From contig JAQURV010000002.1 in the NCBI GenBank assembly GCA_029004355.1, forward strand, positions 1 to 38,734: a stretch of 38,734 nucleotides of DNA, given 5' to 3'. Every line of letters starts with the position of its first letter. Positions within the stretch are counted from its first letter, which is position 1. Below, piece after piece: positions 37,346 through 38,734 of this stretch. The translations under genes were made by a program, and so were the position numbers. Below the pieces are notes generated by a model that saw only the letters and a program-made list of their open reading frames with translations, had not been told where the DNA came from and did no database searches. Source of the stretch: Candidatus Omnitrophota bacterium. Its GTDB lineage: Bacteria > Omnitrophota > Gorgyraeia > 2-01-FULL-45-10.

Positions 37346-38170
37346 TTATACGCTGCGTATCTTTACAGAATCCCTTAAAGGTATGCGGCTGTAACGATAC
37401 TTCGAATGTCCGATCATCATAACGGCGCCGGCTGCCGCTCTCGGCGACAAACCGACAAATTTTCTTACCTCTTCCGACATATTGATCGCCATGTTCACAT
37501 ATCCCGCCCAGCACGCGCCGAGGCCGAGGCCGAACGCCGCAAGTTCAAGATACGTCCCCGCGATCGTGCATGACTGCGGAACGAGCGGGTCATCCTTAAG
37601 GCCATGGGCGATAATTATACAGGGCGCGCCCCGGCATATAATATCGTCGCCTTTATTCCAAAGATCGACCAGGACGCTAAAGCCAAAACTCTCCGCCATC
37701 GGAGACTTCGCCTTCACAAGCCCTTCCGTCCACTTCGCCACAAGGCCCGCCAGTTCATGGACCTTATCTTTGCCCATAACGACCGTCCAGTTGACCGGCT
37801 GCCGGTTGACCCCGGACGGGGCATATCTGGCTATATCCAAAAGCTTATCTACCGACTCTTTCGACACGGGCTCATCCTTGTATGTCCTGATCGAGCGCCT
37901 GCCTTTCAGGAAGAGCTCGACCTGTTCCGCGCTCGGCAGCCTGGAAGGGTCGAGCCGCATGGAATTCTCAACGCTCATCGTAGAAAGCTTTATAGACCCT
38001 GGCGGACAGAACGCAAAACAATGGCCGCAGTTAATGCACATATCTCCGCCGCCGGGTATGAATTCCGGCACGCGCTCCTTTTCGTTCATCTTCAAGATGT
38101 GCATCGGGCATATCTCTACGCACCGCCCGTCGCCCTTACACGTCTTCTTATCTACTTCGATAGTGATCAT
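37346..38170 (-). CDS. Nitroreductase family protein with N-terminal 4Fe-4S ferredoxin domain
   Basis: 274 aa; CKGDGRCVEICPMHIL / CINCGHCFAFCP; RRSIRTYKDEPV, ARYAPSGVNRQPVNW. Confidence 0.93.
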   Translation of the reverse strand: MITIEVDKKTCKGDGRCVEICPMHILKMNEKERVPEFIPGGGDMCINCGHCFAFCPPGSIKLSTMSVENSMRLDPSRLPSAEQVELFLKGRRSIRTYKDEPVSKESVDKLLDIARYAPSGVNRQPVNWTVVMGKDKVHELAGLVAKWTEGLVKAKSPMAESFGFSVLVDLWNKGDDIICRGAPCIIIAHGLKDDPLVPQSCTIAGTYLELAAFGLGLGACWAGYVNMAINMSEEVRKFVGLSPRAAAGAVMMIGHSKYRYSRIPLRDSVKIRSV

Positions 38171-38613
38171 CTGTATCCTCCCATATCGTTTTTTCCTATA
38201 CTGATCTCCAGCCTGCTGCCGGGCGAAGAAAATTCGTTTATGACGACTGAATACGGCCGCAGTTCTTTATCGTAAGGGTTCGAAAGCCATCTATCCGCGT
38301 ACAGGCTCTTGTAATAACCGTCGCTGCCGGCGAGCAGCAAGCCTTCGCTATACGGGATGGCATCCGCCGCCTTCCGGGCCTTAAGGCATCTTATCCTGAA
38401 CGGGGTCCGGTAGGGGGCAAAAGTATCCGCGCTAATGGGCGGCGGCGGGAGGGGAATACCGTAGAACGTCCCGGCAACCGAGACCGCCAGCCAGCTGACA
38501 GTAAGCAGGCTCTGCGCAACCTTTTGGTTCTTACGCGAAACTATCAATTTTTTAAACCCGGTCCTGCCGCCCCTGACTATAAAATGCGCCCCGCATTCCG
38601 GGCATATCGCCAT
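38167..38613 (-). CDS. Hypothetical protein with N-terminal zinc-ribbon motif
   Basis: 148 aa; MAICPECGAHFIV. Confidence 0.6.
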   Translation of the reverse strand: MAICPECGAHFIVRGGRTGFKKLIVSRKNQKVAQSLLTVSWLAVSVAGTFYGIPLPPPPISADTFAPYRTPFRIRCLKARKAADAIPYSEGLLLAGSDGYYKSLYADRWLSNPYDKELRPYSVVINEFSSPGSRLEISIGKNDMGGYR

Positions 38614-38617
38614 GTCG

Positions 38618-38734
38618 TCATCCGCCAGCCCGTCCTTCTTCCATCGCGTGCCACCCCAACGCCTGATTCAGTCGCTCGGTCTCCTGCCGCAGGTGCTGGC
38701 CCTGCTCGGGCAACTCCGCCACCTTTTGCATCCC
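38618..38734 (-). CDS. Partial ORF of unknown function (N-terminus beyond window)
   Basis: Minus strand ...MQKVAELPEQGQHLRQETERLNQALGWHAMEEGRAGG*; open to the window end. Confidence 0.3.
   Translation of the reverse strand, partial: GMQKVAELPEQGQHLRQETERLNQALGWHAMEEGRAGG

Overview
The window looks like a chromosomal segment of a Gram-negative-type bacterium. Lineage was not determined from sequence; candidate-phylum-like (e.g. Omnitrophota) is only an impression. Most of it is ordinary core content, largely on the minus strand: enolase, PurN, thioredoxin, MFS transporter, DUF2339/DUF3999 pair, pyruvate kinase, site-2 protease, PlsC, ECF sigma/anti-sigma, diguanylate cyclase, histidine kinase, PilT, response regulators, SUI1 and nitroreductase. 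A plus-strand pair encodes a homospermidine synthase and a type III-fold decarboxylase.

Four features stand out. (1) An AT-rich defence island (~18.8-25.1 kb) next to tRNA-Thr(CGU) carries an Ec67/Eco2-like retron. Its reverse transcriptase is fused to a C-terminal TOPRIM domain, and I can fold a convincing msr-msd RNA immediately upstream (21485-21656, 21-bp a1/a2 duplex). The ncRNA starts about 10 nt after the stop of an Abi_C-like (abortive infection) gene, so the two may form one operon. The island also has a DpnA-like DNA methyltransferase, an unknown convergent gene and a HEPN-like gene. (2) An initiator tRNA-fMet gene (8219-8918, minus) is split by a ~623-nt group I intron encoding an I-Ssp6803I-like PD-(D/E)XK homing endonuclease. 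(3) A c-di-GMP-I (GEMM) riboswitch with its promoter and an intrinsic terminator precedes a secreted subtilisin-like protease. (4) A ~57-bp palindromic interspersed repeat (3 full copies, 1 partial) and tRNA-Thr fragments bracket the island.
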